From Dehalococcoidia bacterium (GTDB lineage: Bacteria > Chloroflexota > Dehalococcoidia > Lucifugimonadales > UBA826), in NCBI GenBank assembly GCA_029936675.1, contig JAPYSB010000002.1, positions 1 through 64,000 on the forward strand: 64,000 nucleotides of DNA. The letters are read 5' to 3'. The notes under the pieces are model-generated. The model had not been told where the DNA came from. It saw nothing but the letters and a program-made list of their open reading frames with translations, and made no database searches. The position numbers and the translations under genes were made by a program. This document shows, in pieces, positions 53,505-62,130 of the stretch (position 1 is the first letter of the stretch; each line of letters opens with the position of its first letter).

Positions 53505-54605
53505 TTATTCGGCTGTAGCTGTATATTCGTTTTTCAGCATATCCCAGTCAATCTCATATCCAAGCCCCGGTTTTGTCGGTGCATGAACCACACCACCTTC
53601 AAATTGGATATCCTCCGCAAGTCCAAACATATTGGCCCCTGTACATGGAAAAAATTCAAAAAATTCACAGTTAGGTACTGCCATAGTTACGTGCAAATTC
53701 GCCACGTTGTTTAATGAATTACCACCATGGTGAATCTCACATTTCATATTGAATCCTTCGGCAAGATGGCAAAGCCGAACCATCGGGGTAATTCCTCCAG
53801 TCACGGCCACATCTCCCCTTAGTATGTCAGTTGCATACTGGGTTATCCACTGGGTCATTCCGTAATATCTTCCTGGAGCATATTCAGTAGACATAATTGG
53901 TATGTCTAATTTATCGTGCAATTTTACATAGTTATAAATATCTTCTTCTACCAAAGGATCCTCGTACCAATAGAAATTCAGTTCTTCAATGGCCCTCCCT
54001 ACTCTCATTGCATCTTCATATTGGTAGGCCCACATTGAGTCCAACATGAGTTTCATATCACCTCCCACCGCTTCCCGCACTGCCTGCGATATTTCAATAT
54101 CGTAAGCAGGATTCCCATGTGGATGGATCTTGTGTGCAGTCCAACCCATCTCCTTAAATTTGATTGCTTCTTCCGCATATTCTTCTTTTGTGTCGTGAAA
54201 TGCGGTACTAGAGTAAACAGGAACCAATTCTTTACAAGTACCTAATAATCGATGTATTGGCTGCTGGGCTATTTTCCCATTTATATCCCACAGGCAAATA
54301 TCGATAGCCCCAATAACATTCGTGGACACAGACCGATTCATTTTCCACATATCCCACCAGATAGCACCGATATCCTGAGGATTCCGACCCATGATCAATG
54401 GTTTGATAAATTCTATTAATGCTGGAGCAAAATGGTCCGCCCCAACCCGTGAAGAACCCAAAAACGAATTGCCACTTATACCTTCATCTGTCTCGACAGT
54501 AACGATCCCAAGTTGGCGTGTGTTGCCAAATGAGGTGCCCACACCAGTTTTCCAAGCTTCTGTGGTCCAATTGAACATTTCAACTTTAACATTCGTTATT
54601 TTCAT
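53505..54605 (-). CDS. Enolase-superfamily dehydratase-like protein with KxH motif
   Basis: A 366-residue relative of mandelate racemase. The metal ligands are Asp189, Glu215 and Glu241, and a His pair (His292/293, IHHGGN) lies where the acid/base His is expected. The usual KxK is KxH (Lys159-x-His161, AHKIHPHG), so the second general base differs from the paralogue at 47470. Such changes occur in specialised acid-sugar dehydratase groups and imply a different substrate. It is divergent from the deiodinase-like nitroreductase gene. Confidence 0.87.
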   Translation of the reverse strand: MKITNVKVEMFNWTTEAWKTGVGTSFGNTRQLGIVTVETDEGISGNSFLGSSRVGADHFAPALIEFIKPLIMGRNPQDIGAIWWDMWKMNRSVSTNVIGAIDICLWDINGKIAQQPIHRLLGTCKELVPVYSSTAFHDTKEEYAEEAIKFKEMGWTAHKIHPHGNPAYDIEISQAVREAVGGDMKLMLDSMWAYQYEDAMRVGRAIEELNFYWYEDPLVEEDIYNYVKLHDKLDIPIMSTEYAPGRYYGMTQWITQYATDILRGDVAVTGGITPMVRLCHLAEGFNMKCEIHHGGNSLNNVANLHVTMAVPNCEFFEFFPCTGANMFGLAEDIQFEGGVVHAPTKPGLGYEIDWDMLKNEYTATAE

Positions 54606-54719
54606 AATATGCCTTTCGCATCTGGATTAGCAGTGTGTATTTCACCTAGGATAATATCAGCGTGATGAGAAATCGTACAGGATGATAGAAGAATCTAAGA
54701 ATTGCTATGACCTAATTTA

Positions 54720-55400
54720 ATGGAGGACAAAGTGGATGCAAGATTAATTCCATTGCCTAATGCAAAACATTTTAGTAATAAAGAGATGGAATCTAGATCT
54801 GAAGAATTCTATATGCACATCAGACAGCGTCGAACTGTGCGAGATTTTTCTTCGGAAGGAGTATCCAGGTCCATAATCGATAATTGCATTTTAGCCGCGG
54901 GAACAGCTCCAAGCGGAGCAAATATGCAACCTTGGCATTTCGCTGTTTCGGGTCAGGGGGAGGCTCGTAAAATCATTCGGGAAGAAGCTGAGAAAGAAGA
55001 ACGGGACTTCTATCAAACAAAAGCGTCCCCAGAATGGCTAAAGGCTTTGGAACCGTTGGGGACAGACGCCAATAAATCTTTTCTAGAGACCGCACCATTC
55101 CTGATTGCCATATTTGTTAAAAGTTACGGGATATTGCCGAACGGTTCCCGGGTAAAACACTATTACGCAACAGAATCGGTAGGTATAGCGACTGGCATTC
55201 TAATAACCGCCCTGCATAATGCAGGGTTGTCCACTCTTACGCATACTCCCAGCCCAATGGGGTTTCTAAACAAAATATTCAAGCGACCAAAAAACGAACG
55301 CCCATTCTTACTCCTTGTGGCAGGCTACGCAGAAAAAGGAGCTCAAGTCCCGGATATCCAAAAGATGTCACTTGGAGAGATTTCATCCAACATAATTTGA
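54720..55400 (+). CDS. Iodotyrosine-deiodinase-like flavin reductive dehalogenase (nitroreductase fold)
   Basis: An FMN nitroreductase-fold protein that follows the iodotyrosine deiodinase (IYD) pattern closely. It has the FMN-binding RRTVR (37-41), AGTAPSGAN (60-68), ETAPFLIAIF and HYYATESVGIATG. The lid residues that bind halotyrosine in human IYD (Glu157, Tyr161, Lys182) are matched by Glu94, Tyr98 and Lys119 with identical spacing (+4, +21); I compared with the human sequence from memory. IYD removes iodine or bromine from halotyrosines. The ATG at 54720 lacks a ribosome site; GTG at 54732 has GGAGG five bases upstream and may be the true start. Confidence 0.85.
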   Translation: MEDKVDARLIPLPNAKHFSNKEMESRSEEFYMHIRQRRTVRDFSSEGVSRSIIDNCILAAGTAPSGANMQPWHFAVSGQGEARKIIREEAEKEERDFYQTKASPEWLKALEPLGTDANKSFLETAPFLIAIFVKSYGILPNGSRVKHYYATESVGIATGILITALHNAGLSTLTHTPSPMGFLNKIFKRPKNERPFLLLVAGYAEKGAQVPDIQKMSLGEISSNII

Positions 55401-55404
55401 AACA

Positions 55405-56823
55405 TTAAGGGCAGACAGAAGGGATTGATTTCCAAAACCCAGTGGCGTCTTCGAAAGCTTTAGCAAGTTGTAAGACCCCAAATTCATCCCTATATCTCCC
55501 AACGATCTGAACTCCAACTGGAAGGCCTTCAGGGGTAAATCCACAAGGAACCGAAATCGCAGGATGTCCCGTGGCTGTTATGTAATAACAGGATTTCATC
55601 CAAGCAATAAAGTTTTCCATTTCCACACCGTTTATCTCAGAAACCCATCTTTGCTCAATATTAAAAGGGGGTCTTTGGCTCACAGGACATATAAGAAATT
55701 CATGTTCATCCATAAATTGGTTCATGCGTTGGAACAATTCCATTCTTTTGGCTTCGGCCCATCCTACATCTGGTCCAGATAATTTGACCCCCTGCTCAAT
55801 ATCCCAAATCATTGTATCTTTCAATTTATCTCTGTTGTTCCTTAGAGTATCTCCCTGATTTATTTCCCTTCCCCAACCCCGCCAAATCAAAAACTGCTCG
55901 TTTACATCCGAAAAATCTGGCTCCGTTTCCTCAATTAAGCATCCTATATCTTTAAAAACTGACCTCTGAGATTCAATTACAGCGGTGGTTCGGGGATCAA
56001 TTGGTAATCCTCCCAAATCTTGGCTCCATGCAATTTTCACATTCTTAAAATCTCTGTCCAGCGATTCCAAAAAAACTTCACCCTTTTCACTTATTGATAT
56101 CGGAACCCTAGAATCAGGCCCGGCTATAGCTGCCAGAAAAAGGGCACAGTCAGAAACAGTTCGGGCCATAGGACCTTGTACTGATATTGGACTCCAACCC
56201 ACCTTAGATGGATAAGTAGGAACTCGGCCAGGAGATGTTCTAAATCCGACAACATTACAAAAATTTGCTGGGTTACGTAGAGACCCTCCAGTATCACTTC
56301 CATCAGCAATCGGGACCATTCTAGTAGCGAGGGCTACAGCTGCACCGCCGCTACTGCCGCCGCAGGTTGTGCTGGTGTCATAAGGATTCAGCGTTTCTCC
56401 AAAAACCTCATTGTAAGTTTGAGATCCCGCTCCAAACTCTGGCGTGTTGGTCTTGCCAATTGTGATAGCCCCAGCCTTCTGCATCCTCTCCACTATTAAT
56501 GCGCTGTAGTCAGGTATGTAGTCAGCATACAGAGGTGAACCGTATGTTGTCCGAATACCTTTAGTCGGAACCAAATCCTTATGGGCGGTAGGAAGTCCGT
56601 GTAATATCCCTAAATTTTCTCCTTTGGCAATTGCTTCATCTGCGAGTCTGGCCCCATCAATTCCTAGCTCGGGATGAAGAGTAACAATGGCGTTGACCTT
56701 AGGATTCACAGAATTTATTTGACTTAAGTGGGCATCCATCACCTCTGATGCTGAAATGCCCTTATTTTTAATTAATCTAACCATTTCAGTGGCTGTCATA
56801 TTAACTATTTCCGATTTAGACAT
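55405..56823 (-). CDS. Amidase-signature family hydrolase
   Basis: A 472-residue amidase-signature enzyme with the Ser-cisSer-Lys triad: Lys82 (AHKDLVPTKG), the cis-Ser in CGGSSGGAA (157/158) and nucleophile Ser181 (GSDTGGSLR). It hydrolyses amides or related bonds; GatA is in the same family, but no gatB or gatC is nearby and the C-terminus differs, so a catabolic amidase is more likely. It lies 16 bases downstream of an MFS carrier gene, so the two probably import and hydrolyse one compound. Confidence 0.9.
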   Translation of the reverse strand: MSKSEIVNMTATEMVRLIKNKGISASEVMDAHLSQINSVNPKVNAIVTLHPELGIDGARLADEAIAKGENLGILHGLPTAHKDLVPTKGIRTTYGSPLYADYIPDYSALIVERMQKAGAITIGKTNTPEFGAGSQTYNEVFGETLNPYDTSTTCGGSSGGAAVALATRMVPIADGSDTGGSLRNPANFCNVVGFRTSPGRVPTYPSKVGWSPISVQGPMARTVSDCALFLAAIAGPDSRVPISISEKGEVFLESLDRDFKNVKIAWSQDLGGLPIDPRTTAVIESQRSVFKDIGCLIEETEPDFSDVNEQFLIWRGWGREINQGDTLRNNRDKLKDTMIWDIEQGVKLSGPDVGWAEAKRMELFQRMNQFMDEHEFLICPVSQRPPFNIEQRWVSEINGVEMENFIAWMKSCYYITATGHPAISVPCGFTPEGLPVGVQIVGRYRDEFGVLQLAKAFEDATGFWKSIPSVCP

Positions 56824-56839
56824 ATAAATAACTCCATTC

Positions 56840-58159
56840 TCATGTGGCGATTTTCAAATTTTGTTCAAATTCCTCTTCCGCCTTTCGCCAATCCGGTATC
56901 AATAGTTTGGCAGGATTCTCTAGCAAAAGAATACTCACCGCGCCTGCGAAACTAGCTACCACACTAATAGCGAATGCGGCATTATAGGAATCAAAAATAT
57001 CAAAGACTGGGCCTCCAACCCAACCTCCCAACGCCATGCCTATGCCGGCTCCCAGCATTTGAAACCCATGGGCTCCTCCCATAGGTGCATGCCCGAAATA
57101 TTTCCTATTAAGAATTGGGAATCCTCCAGTTTCGCCCCCGTATCCAACCCCAAAACTGACAGCAAATATTAAGAAAACCCCATCCATCGATGAGAATATC
57201 AAAAGTAATACTGGTGCTCCCTGCAAGATGTAAAAAACAGTCATTACAGTTCGCACGCCCAGCCTTTCACATAAAACCGGAGTTGTTAACCTGGTGACTA
57301 TGCTGACTGCCGAAAACAATGTGAAAATTAGCGAAGCATCTATTGCACTCATACCTTTACTAGTGGCCATTGGGATTATCCAAATCAAGATCACTGCATG
57401 CCCCACGCAACCAAGGAAATGAATAGAGCTCATATTCCAATAAGCTGCGGTTTTCTTCATATGTCCCTTGAACTCATCAAGAAGAATAGCAGGAGGTAGT
57501 TTGTCACTAAATGGTGGATCATTTTTTAAAGTACCATACGCCAGAGCTCCTACATCTGCGGGTCTGTTTTTGAATACAGAAACCAAGGCCAGCATCATTA
57601 ATGTGGAAGCAATTCCTATGGAAACAAAAGCGAAAGTCCAACCAAATGTCTGAATCATAAAAGCTACAAGAGGGGTAGCCAAGGCAGGACCTACTCCCCA
57701 GGAAGCCATAATGAGGCCCATCGCCAAACCTAGATGCCTTCTGAACCAAATCATAGCTGCGGGTATGAGTGGTACAAGAAAAATTGCCTGAGCAATACCG
57801 AGTATGACCCCGTATGTAAGCCAAAATTGCCACAGATCTTTTACAAAAGCGGTAGCCAACATACCAATTAAATAAACAAAGATTCCGACAAGCATCGATT
57901 TTTTTGCCCCAAACCTATCACCCAGGTTGCCTGCCCACGGAGCCACAACAGCTGACACCATGCTACAAATTGCATAGGCGAATCCTATACCACCCTGACT
58001 CCATCCAAATTGAGCCTGCAATGGATCGATGAACACCCCAAAAGCCATTCTGATAGATGAGCCAACTATCTGCATCCCGGCAATAATCACAACTATTACC
58101 CATGCATAATGCCAGTAGAATGTATTGGAACCAGGACCCTTAATAATTGTTTTTAGCAT
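56840..58159 (-). CDS. MFS transporter, monocarboxylate/oxalate-type
   Basis: A 439-residue MFS carrier with about 12 helices: YWHYAWVIVVIIAGMQIVG at the start, motif A GNLGDRFGAKKSMLVG, and the group's RRHLGLAMGLIMASWGVG. It is organised like the carrier at 50682 and probably imports a carboxylic or amide substrate. It is 16 bases upstream of the amidase gene and 21 bases downstream of a small membrane ORF on the same strand. Confidence 0.86.
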   Translation of the reverse strand: MLKTIIKGPGSNTFYWHYAWVIVVIIAGMQIVGSSIRMAFGVFIDPLQAQFGWSQGGIGFAYAICSMVSAVVAPWAGNLGDRFGAKKSMLVGIFVYLIGMLATAFVKDLWQFWLTYGVILGIAQAIFLVPLIPAAMIWFRRHLGLAMGLIMASWGVGPALATPLVAFMIQTFGWTFAFVSIGIASTLMMLALVSVFKNRPADVGALAYGTLKNDPPFSDKLPPAILLDEFKGHMKKTAAYWNMSSIHFLGCVGHAVILIWIIPMATSKGMSAIDASLIFTLFSAVSIVTRLTTPVLCERLGVRTVMTVFYILQGAPVLLLIFSSMDGVFLIFAVSFGVGYGGETGGFPILNRKYFGHAPMGGAHGFQMLGAGIGMALGGWVGGPVFDIFDSYNAAFAISVVASFAGAVSILLLENPAKLLIPDWRKAEEEFEQNLKIAT

Positions 58160-58180
58160 TTAAGTGAAAATTCTCCAGTC

Positions 58181-58381
58181 TTAATGAAGCGGGCACATCC
58201 ACAGTGCCACCGATTCCCAGGCATAAATTTCAGTTTGTGTCGATTCTATCAGGGCATCATTACGGTTTTCTATTCGGGTAGAAGCAGACATCGCAACAAC
58301 ATAAACGACAAACAATATTGCAGTAATTGCGACTATTACAAACTGCAAAGGCATCCCTAAGATAAAAGTATTTCTTATCAA
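58181..58381 (-). CDS. Possible small single-pass membrane protein
   Basis: A 66-codon frame starting TTG at 58381, or ATG at 58354 with a weak AGGG. The product has one hydrophobic helix (about residues 9-31) followed by a polar tail ending in MCPLH. It lies 21 bases before the MFS gene on the same strand, so it could be a small companion subunit like those of tripartite carriers. No family is recognised and the ribosome site is weak, so it may be spurious. Confidence 0.4.
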   Translation of the reverse strand: MIRNTFILGMPLQFVIVAITAILFVVYVVAMSASTRIENRNDALIESTQTEIYAWESVALWMCPLH

Positions 58382-58512
58382 TTGGTCACTATATTTAAGA
58401 AAGAATGGAAGGCAGTTTCATGAAATTTATGTGAGGATTATATTCCGTAACTGTCCCCCATGACTAGGTTAAAAATGGTGTGTTTACAGTCTTAATTTGA
58501 AACAGATGAACT

Positions 58513-58537
58513 GTAGGTAATCTTTCTGATAACCTAC
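58513..58537. promoter_or_regulatory. 25-bp operator-like dyad before the HpcH-aldolase gene
   Basis: GTAGGT-A-ATC, a five-base spacer (TTTCT), then GAT-A-ACCTAC form a 9-bp dyad with one central A/A mismatch per arm. It ends 36 bases before the preferred start of the aldolase gene at 58574 and is a plausible operator. No regulator gene of a suitable family is adjacent. Confidence 0.45.
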
Positions 58538-58573
58538 CGATACCATAGAAAGATAAATATCATGGAGGATGCG

Positions 58574-59365
58574 ATGCTTAGGCCTAACTTAATCAGACAA
58601 AAATTAAATGCGGAGGAACCCACCCTTAGTACCCATATACACAGTGTGTGGCCCGCAGAAATAGAAGCCATCGGGCATGCAGGCATATATGACTATGTTG
58701 AATTCGTGGCCGAGTATGGACCATCAGATTTACACGACCTTGACAACATGTGCCGAACATCCGAACTCTACAATCTTGGAAGCATGATTAAGATAGATCA
58801 AAGCCTTATGCCTTTCCTTGCTCAACGAGGAATAGGATCTGGTTACGAAAGTGTGCTATTTACAGACGTACGAAACATAGAAGAAGTCAGGGAATGCATC
58901 AAATCAGCCAGGCCCGACCACCCTGATCATGGAGGCCTCTATGGTGTTGCCACCAGGAGAAATTCCTACATGGGATATGGCGGTACCCAAGAGTATGTAG
59001 ATATGCTTGGGGACGTGGTATTAGCCTTCATGATTGAAAAAAAAGGCGCTGTCGACAATCTCGAAGAAATTTTATCTGAGCCAGGTGTGGAGATGATCCA
59101 ATGGGGCGGTGCAGATTTTTCAATGAACATAGGTAAACCAAGACAAATGAACGACCCGGAAGTACAAGCGGCAAAAAAGAAGACTTTTGAATTAGGAATA
59201 AAAATGGGAGTTCCTCCAAGGGCTGAAATACAATCGGCCGACGAAATGAAAGAGTATCTAGATATGGGAGTAAGAGATTTCTCGCTAGGTACAGACATAT
59301 CAATACTTTACTCATTTTGGAAGAACGAAGGAGAGAAAGTACTAAGGGCAATGCAGGGAGAGTAG
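58574..59365 (+). CDS. HpcH/HpaI-family aldolase/citrate lyase-like protein
   Basis: A TIM-barrel class II aldolase family protein (263 aa) similar to HpcH/HpaI 2-keto-3-deoxy acid aldolases, with FVAEYGPSDLHDL near the substrate site, GLYGVATRRN and FMIEKKGAVDN (carrying the metal-ligand Glu). It probably splits a hydroxy-keto acid to pyruvate and an aldehyde. The codon string ATG-GAG-GAT-GCG-ATG shows GGAGG ahead of the ATG at 58574, so I prefer that over 58562. It leads an apparent operon with dienelactone hydrolase and a DUF6295 protein, under a 25-bp dyad. Confidence 0.87.
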   Translation: MLRPNLIRQKLNAEEPTLSTHIHSVWPAEIEAIGHAGIYDYVEFVAEYGPSDLHDLDNMCRTSELYNLGSMIKIDQSLMPFLAQRGIGSGYESVLFTDVRNIEEVRECIKSARPDHPDHGGLYGVATRRNSYMGYGGTQEYVDMLGDVVLAFMIEKKGAVDNLEEILSEPGVEMIQWGGADFSMNIGKPRQMNDPEVQAAKKKTFELGIKMGVPPRAEIQSADEMKEYLDMGVRDFSLGTDISILYSFWKNEGEKVLRAMQGE

Positions 59366-59450
59366 GTGTCAATAATTGAACCCTATGAAACGATGAGTTT
59401 TAAGTTTAAATAGCTGCAAATACCCCCAAAGAAACTAAAGGAGTACGTAA

Positions 59451-60206
59451 ATGTATACAACAGAACAATACGAAGGGATCATCGCTGAGACTATCACTAT
59501 CAATGGAACGGGCGGCGACGCAATTCACACCTACCTTGCAAGGCCTATGGGGCCGGGGCCGTTCCCTGCAGTAGTTCTAGCTCATCATTTACCAGGATGG
59601 GATGAACTGTATCGTGAATTTACCCGCAAACTAGCACATCATGGGTACCTTGCGATTTCCCCAGACCTGTATTGCAGAGAGGCACACGGTACCCCCGAAG
59701 ATGTTGCAGCTGCCGTCAGGGCAGATGGTGGAGTTTCAGACGATCAAGTGATAGGGGATCTAGAAGCCGCAGCTAAGTACATTAGATCGCTGCCAAGTTC
59801 AAATGGCAAAGTGGGAATATTCGGAACATGCTCCGGCGGTAGGCACGTATTTCTAGCTGGATGTAGACTCGACTGTTTCGATGCCATAGTGGAATGCTGG
59901 GGCGGAAACGTGATTATGTCTGACGACCAACTTACCGACAAACAACCTGTATCTCCAAATTCATATACAAAAGATTTGAATGCACCGCTACTAGGACTTT
60001 TCGGAGATCTAGACCAAAGCCCTACCCCTGAACAAGTTAATCAACATGAAGAAGAGTTGAAGGCAGCAGGAAAGGACATCGAATTTCATAGGTATCCTGA
60101 AGCAGGCCATGGTTTCTTTTATTTTGACCGACCTATTTACCATCAAAGTTCTGCAGTTGACGGGTGGAGCAAAATGTTAACGTTCCTGGGTAAAAAATTA
60201 GCTTAA
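59451..60206 (+). CDS. Dienelactone hydrolase family protein
   Basis: An alpha/beta-hydrolase of the dienelactone hydrolase family with the Cys-Asp-His triad: Cys127 (GTCSGG), His220 (PEAGHGF) and an acid near FGDLD (186/188). These enzymes open lactone rings in chloro-aromatic and related pathways. AAAGGAG lies before the ATG. It is the second gene after the HpcH aldolase, in line with a lactone-opening step before the aldol cleavage. 251 residues is close to the family norm. Confidence 0.9.
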   Translation: MYTTEQYEGIIAETITINGTGGDAIHTYLARPMGPGPFPAVVLAHHLPGWDELYREFTRKLAHHGYLAISPDLYCREAHGTPEDVAAAVRADGGVSDDQVIGDLEAAAKYIRSLPSSNGKVGIFGTCSGGRHVFLAGCRLDCFDAIVECWGGNVIMSDDQLTDKQPVSPNSYTKDLNAPLLGLFGDLDQSPTPEQVNQHEEELKAAGKDIEFHRYPEAGHGFFYFDRPIYHQSSAVDGWSKMLTFLGKKLA

Positions 60207-60222
60207 AAGGGAAAGATACGCT

Positions 60223-60501
60223 ATGTGCACAATGATATGTGAAAGAGCTGAGATGGAAGGAAGCGCCAAAGGCAGGGATGGCTGGTTTCCATTAGAAATG
60301 GCAAACGTATCCTATGATCATCCTTTTAATGCCCCTTGGGAGTATGGATTGAATATAGATTTTGTTAACCAATCTCAGGGAGTTGGATCGAGAGTCGCTG
60401 TGGAATTAAGTCCCCAGTCGGCAAAAAGGCTTGCTGAAACCATAATGGAGGCACTTAAGAGGGGAGAAGCTGACCCACAAATCAAAGTTTCGATTCTATA
60501 G
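60223..60501 (+). CDS. DUF6295-like small protein
   Basis: A 92-residue soluble protein starting MCTMICERAEMEGSAKG with DGWFPLEMANVSYDHPF and FVNQSQGVGSRVAVELS. The opening MCTMI and this layout fit what I recall of DUF6295, a family without known function. It follows the dienelactone hydrolase gene after 16 bases, in the same transcript. The early Cys residues (2 and 6) could bind metal. Function unknown. Confidence 0.75.
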   Translation: MCTMICERAEMEGSAKGRDGWFPLEMANVSYDHPFNAPWEYGLNIDFVNQSQGVGSRVAVELSPQSAKRLAETIMEALKRGEADPQIKVSIL

Positions 60502-60511
60502 TAAGCAATTT

Positions 60512-60907
60512 CTATTTGGAAGTTGGACGCGTCAATATATACAACGTACCTATAACGGCAAGAGAGATGACTGTAGCTTTAAATATCCAACCATAAGGCG
60601 TTATAGGAGATATTGATACTGCTGAAAAAAACCATATACAGCTAACAGAGATTATTTTGGCTCTTTTAGGCATAGCGCCCGTTTCCATAAATTGTTTTAC
60701 CTGGCTTCCAAATAGCCGGTGTTCTGTAACCCAGCGATACATTTTCTCGTTTGACCGCATGAAACAGACCGCAGAAAGAATAAGAAAAACTGTGCCAGGC
60801 AACCCGGGAAGAAAATATCCAGCTATTCCTATTCCCAAAAACATCAAACCGAGGAAATAAAGAATTATCTTCTTAAATTTAATAAACAGAACAGTCGAAC
60901 TCCTCAT
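60512..60907 (-). CDS. YbaN/DUF454-family membrane protein
   Basis: A 131-residue membrane protein of the YbaN/DUF454 family with the signature GIAGYFLPGLPGTVFLILSA and FMRSNEKMYRWVTEH. Four short hydrophobic helices are visible. Family function is unknown; some members are encoded near envelope genes. It stands alone, convergent with the DUF6295 gene (10 bases apart). Confidence 0.85.
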   Translation of the reverse strand: MRSSTVLFIKFKKIILYFLGLMFLGIGIAGYFLPGLPGTVFLILSAVCFMRSNEKMYRWVTEHRLFGSQVKQFMETGAMPKRAKIISVSCIWFFSAVSISPITPYGWIFKATVISLAVIGTLYILTRPTSK

Positions 60908-61255
60908 GGTATCTTACTCAAACAGCCTACCACGAATCATTACAGCTCGAAACAACTCTAAATAAACTCCAAAATAGTAGTTTACCCATCATTTAATTCA
61001 AACTGCTTAGAGGCTTTGGAAGAGTTATTCAGCCGAGATCAAGAATATTTCACGGCGATCGGTGGAGACCAATTGTCTTTGGCCTAATCTCTTAATGTTT
61101 CAGCCAATCAGGTGTCAGGATTCGCAGAATTTATGGCAGACCAAATGAACTAACTTCTTACGCCCATTTTTAGTGAGGGATTAAGTGATTTTTCCAATAT
61201 ATCAACCTAATTTTTAGAATTTATAAATACTAATACTCTCAATAGGAGCGAATTA
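60908..61255. other. 348-base gap without a confident gene
   Basis: No tRNA, hairpin or complete ORF is apparent. A plus-strand frame from about 61007 (LEALEELFSRDQEYFTAIG) reads like protein but is broken by TAA at about 61084 and again by TAA near 61149, so this may be a decayed gene. The 3' part holds the promoter and GGAG ribosome site of the SDR at 61256. Confidence 0.3.
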
Positions 61256-62038
61256 ATGAGGTTACAAAACAAGGTTGCCGTTATAACAGGAGGCTCGTCG
61301 GGAATGGGGAGAGCTACAGCTGAACTTTTTGCTTCGGAAGGGTGCACAGTAGTTATAGCTGGACGCAGAAAAGATTTAGGAACCGAAGTGGCCGATAAAA
61401 TCAACGGAAATGGAGGGGAATGTATATTCATCAATACCGATGTATCCGTGTCGAAAGATGTGGAATTTTTGGTAAATAGCACAATCAATAACTTTGGAAA
61501 AATAGATGTCCTATTTAACAATGCTGGTATAAATAACGAAGCCCAAGGCGATCCTCACAAAGAGGATGAAAACTTATTTGACTCAGTGTTGAATGTGAAT
61601 CTAAAAGGGGCTTTTTTGTGCACCAAATATGTAGTAGAAAATATGATGGAAAACCGTTCAGGTTCGATAATAAATAATTCCTCAGTTTTGGACAGTCGAG
61701 CCGCCAACAGTTCGTCAACTTCATATCATGTATCGAAGGGGGGGTTGGCAATGTTGACCAAAAAATCATCTCTTTCATATGCTAAATACAACATCAGGGT
61801 AAATTCCATACAGCCTGGAGCAATTGCAACAGAAATGTCAGGTGTCAATTGGAATGACCTTGAGAATGAAAAAGTGAATCAGGAGAGGAGTAAAATGCAG
61901 CCGATCGTACGAATGGGCCTACCGGTTGATGTTGCATATGCAGCTTTATTTTTTGCCTCTGAAGAGTCCTCTTTTATAACAGGGGCGAGCCTGCTCGTAG
62001 ACGGGGGAACAAGCGCAGCATATAACTGGGCACCTTGA
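61256..62038 (+). CDS. Short-chain dehydrogenase/reductase
   Basis: A classical SDR (260 aa) with TGGSSGMG (residues 11-18), NNAG (88-91), Ser143/Tyr157/Lys161 and a C-terminal SLLVDGG. It is an NAD(P)-dependent oxidoreductase of unknown substrate. AGGAGCG precedes the ATG. It is separate from the SDR at 7469 (only the family framework is shared). It stands upstream of the last MFS carrier, 92 bases apart. Confidence 0.9.
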   Translation: MRLQNKVAVITGGSSGMGRATAELFASEGCTVVIAGRRKDLGTEVADKINGNGGECIFINTDVSVSKDVEFLVNSTINNFGKIDVLFNNAGINNEAQGDPHKEDENLFDSVLNVNLKGAFLCTKYVVENMMENRSGSIINNSSVLDSRAANSSSTSYHVSKGGLAMLTKKSSLSYAKYNIRVNSIQPGAIATEMSGVNWNDLENEKVNQERSKMQPIVRMGLPVDVAYAALFFASEESSFITGASLLVDGGTSAAYNWAP

Positions 62039-62130
62039 ACTATAACTTAGTCTATAATTACTCTCCGTGAAACCATATAAATATCGGAGTCGACCACACG
62101 AGTTAAATGCACCTGTAGGTTTTATACTTT

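Noticed and set aside
55405..56823. GatA subunit of the amidotransferase
   Set aside because: The amidase triad is shared, but gatB and gatC are not adjacent and the gene is paired with an MFS carrier, so a catabolic amidase is more likely.
60908..61255. Second selenoprotein or readthrough gene
   Set aside because: The interrupting codons in the protein-like frame are TAA, not TGA, and no SECIS-like hairpin follows them.
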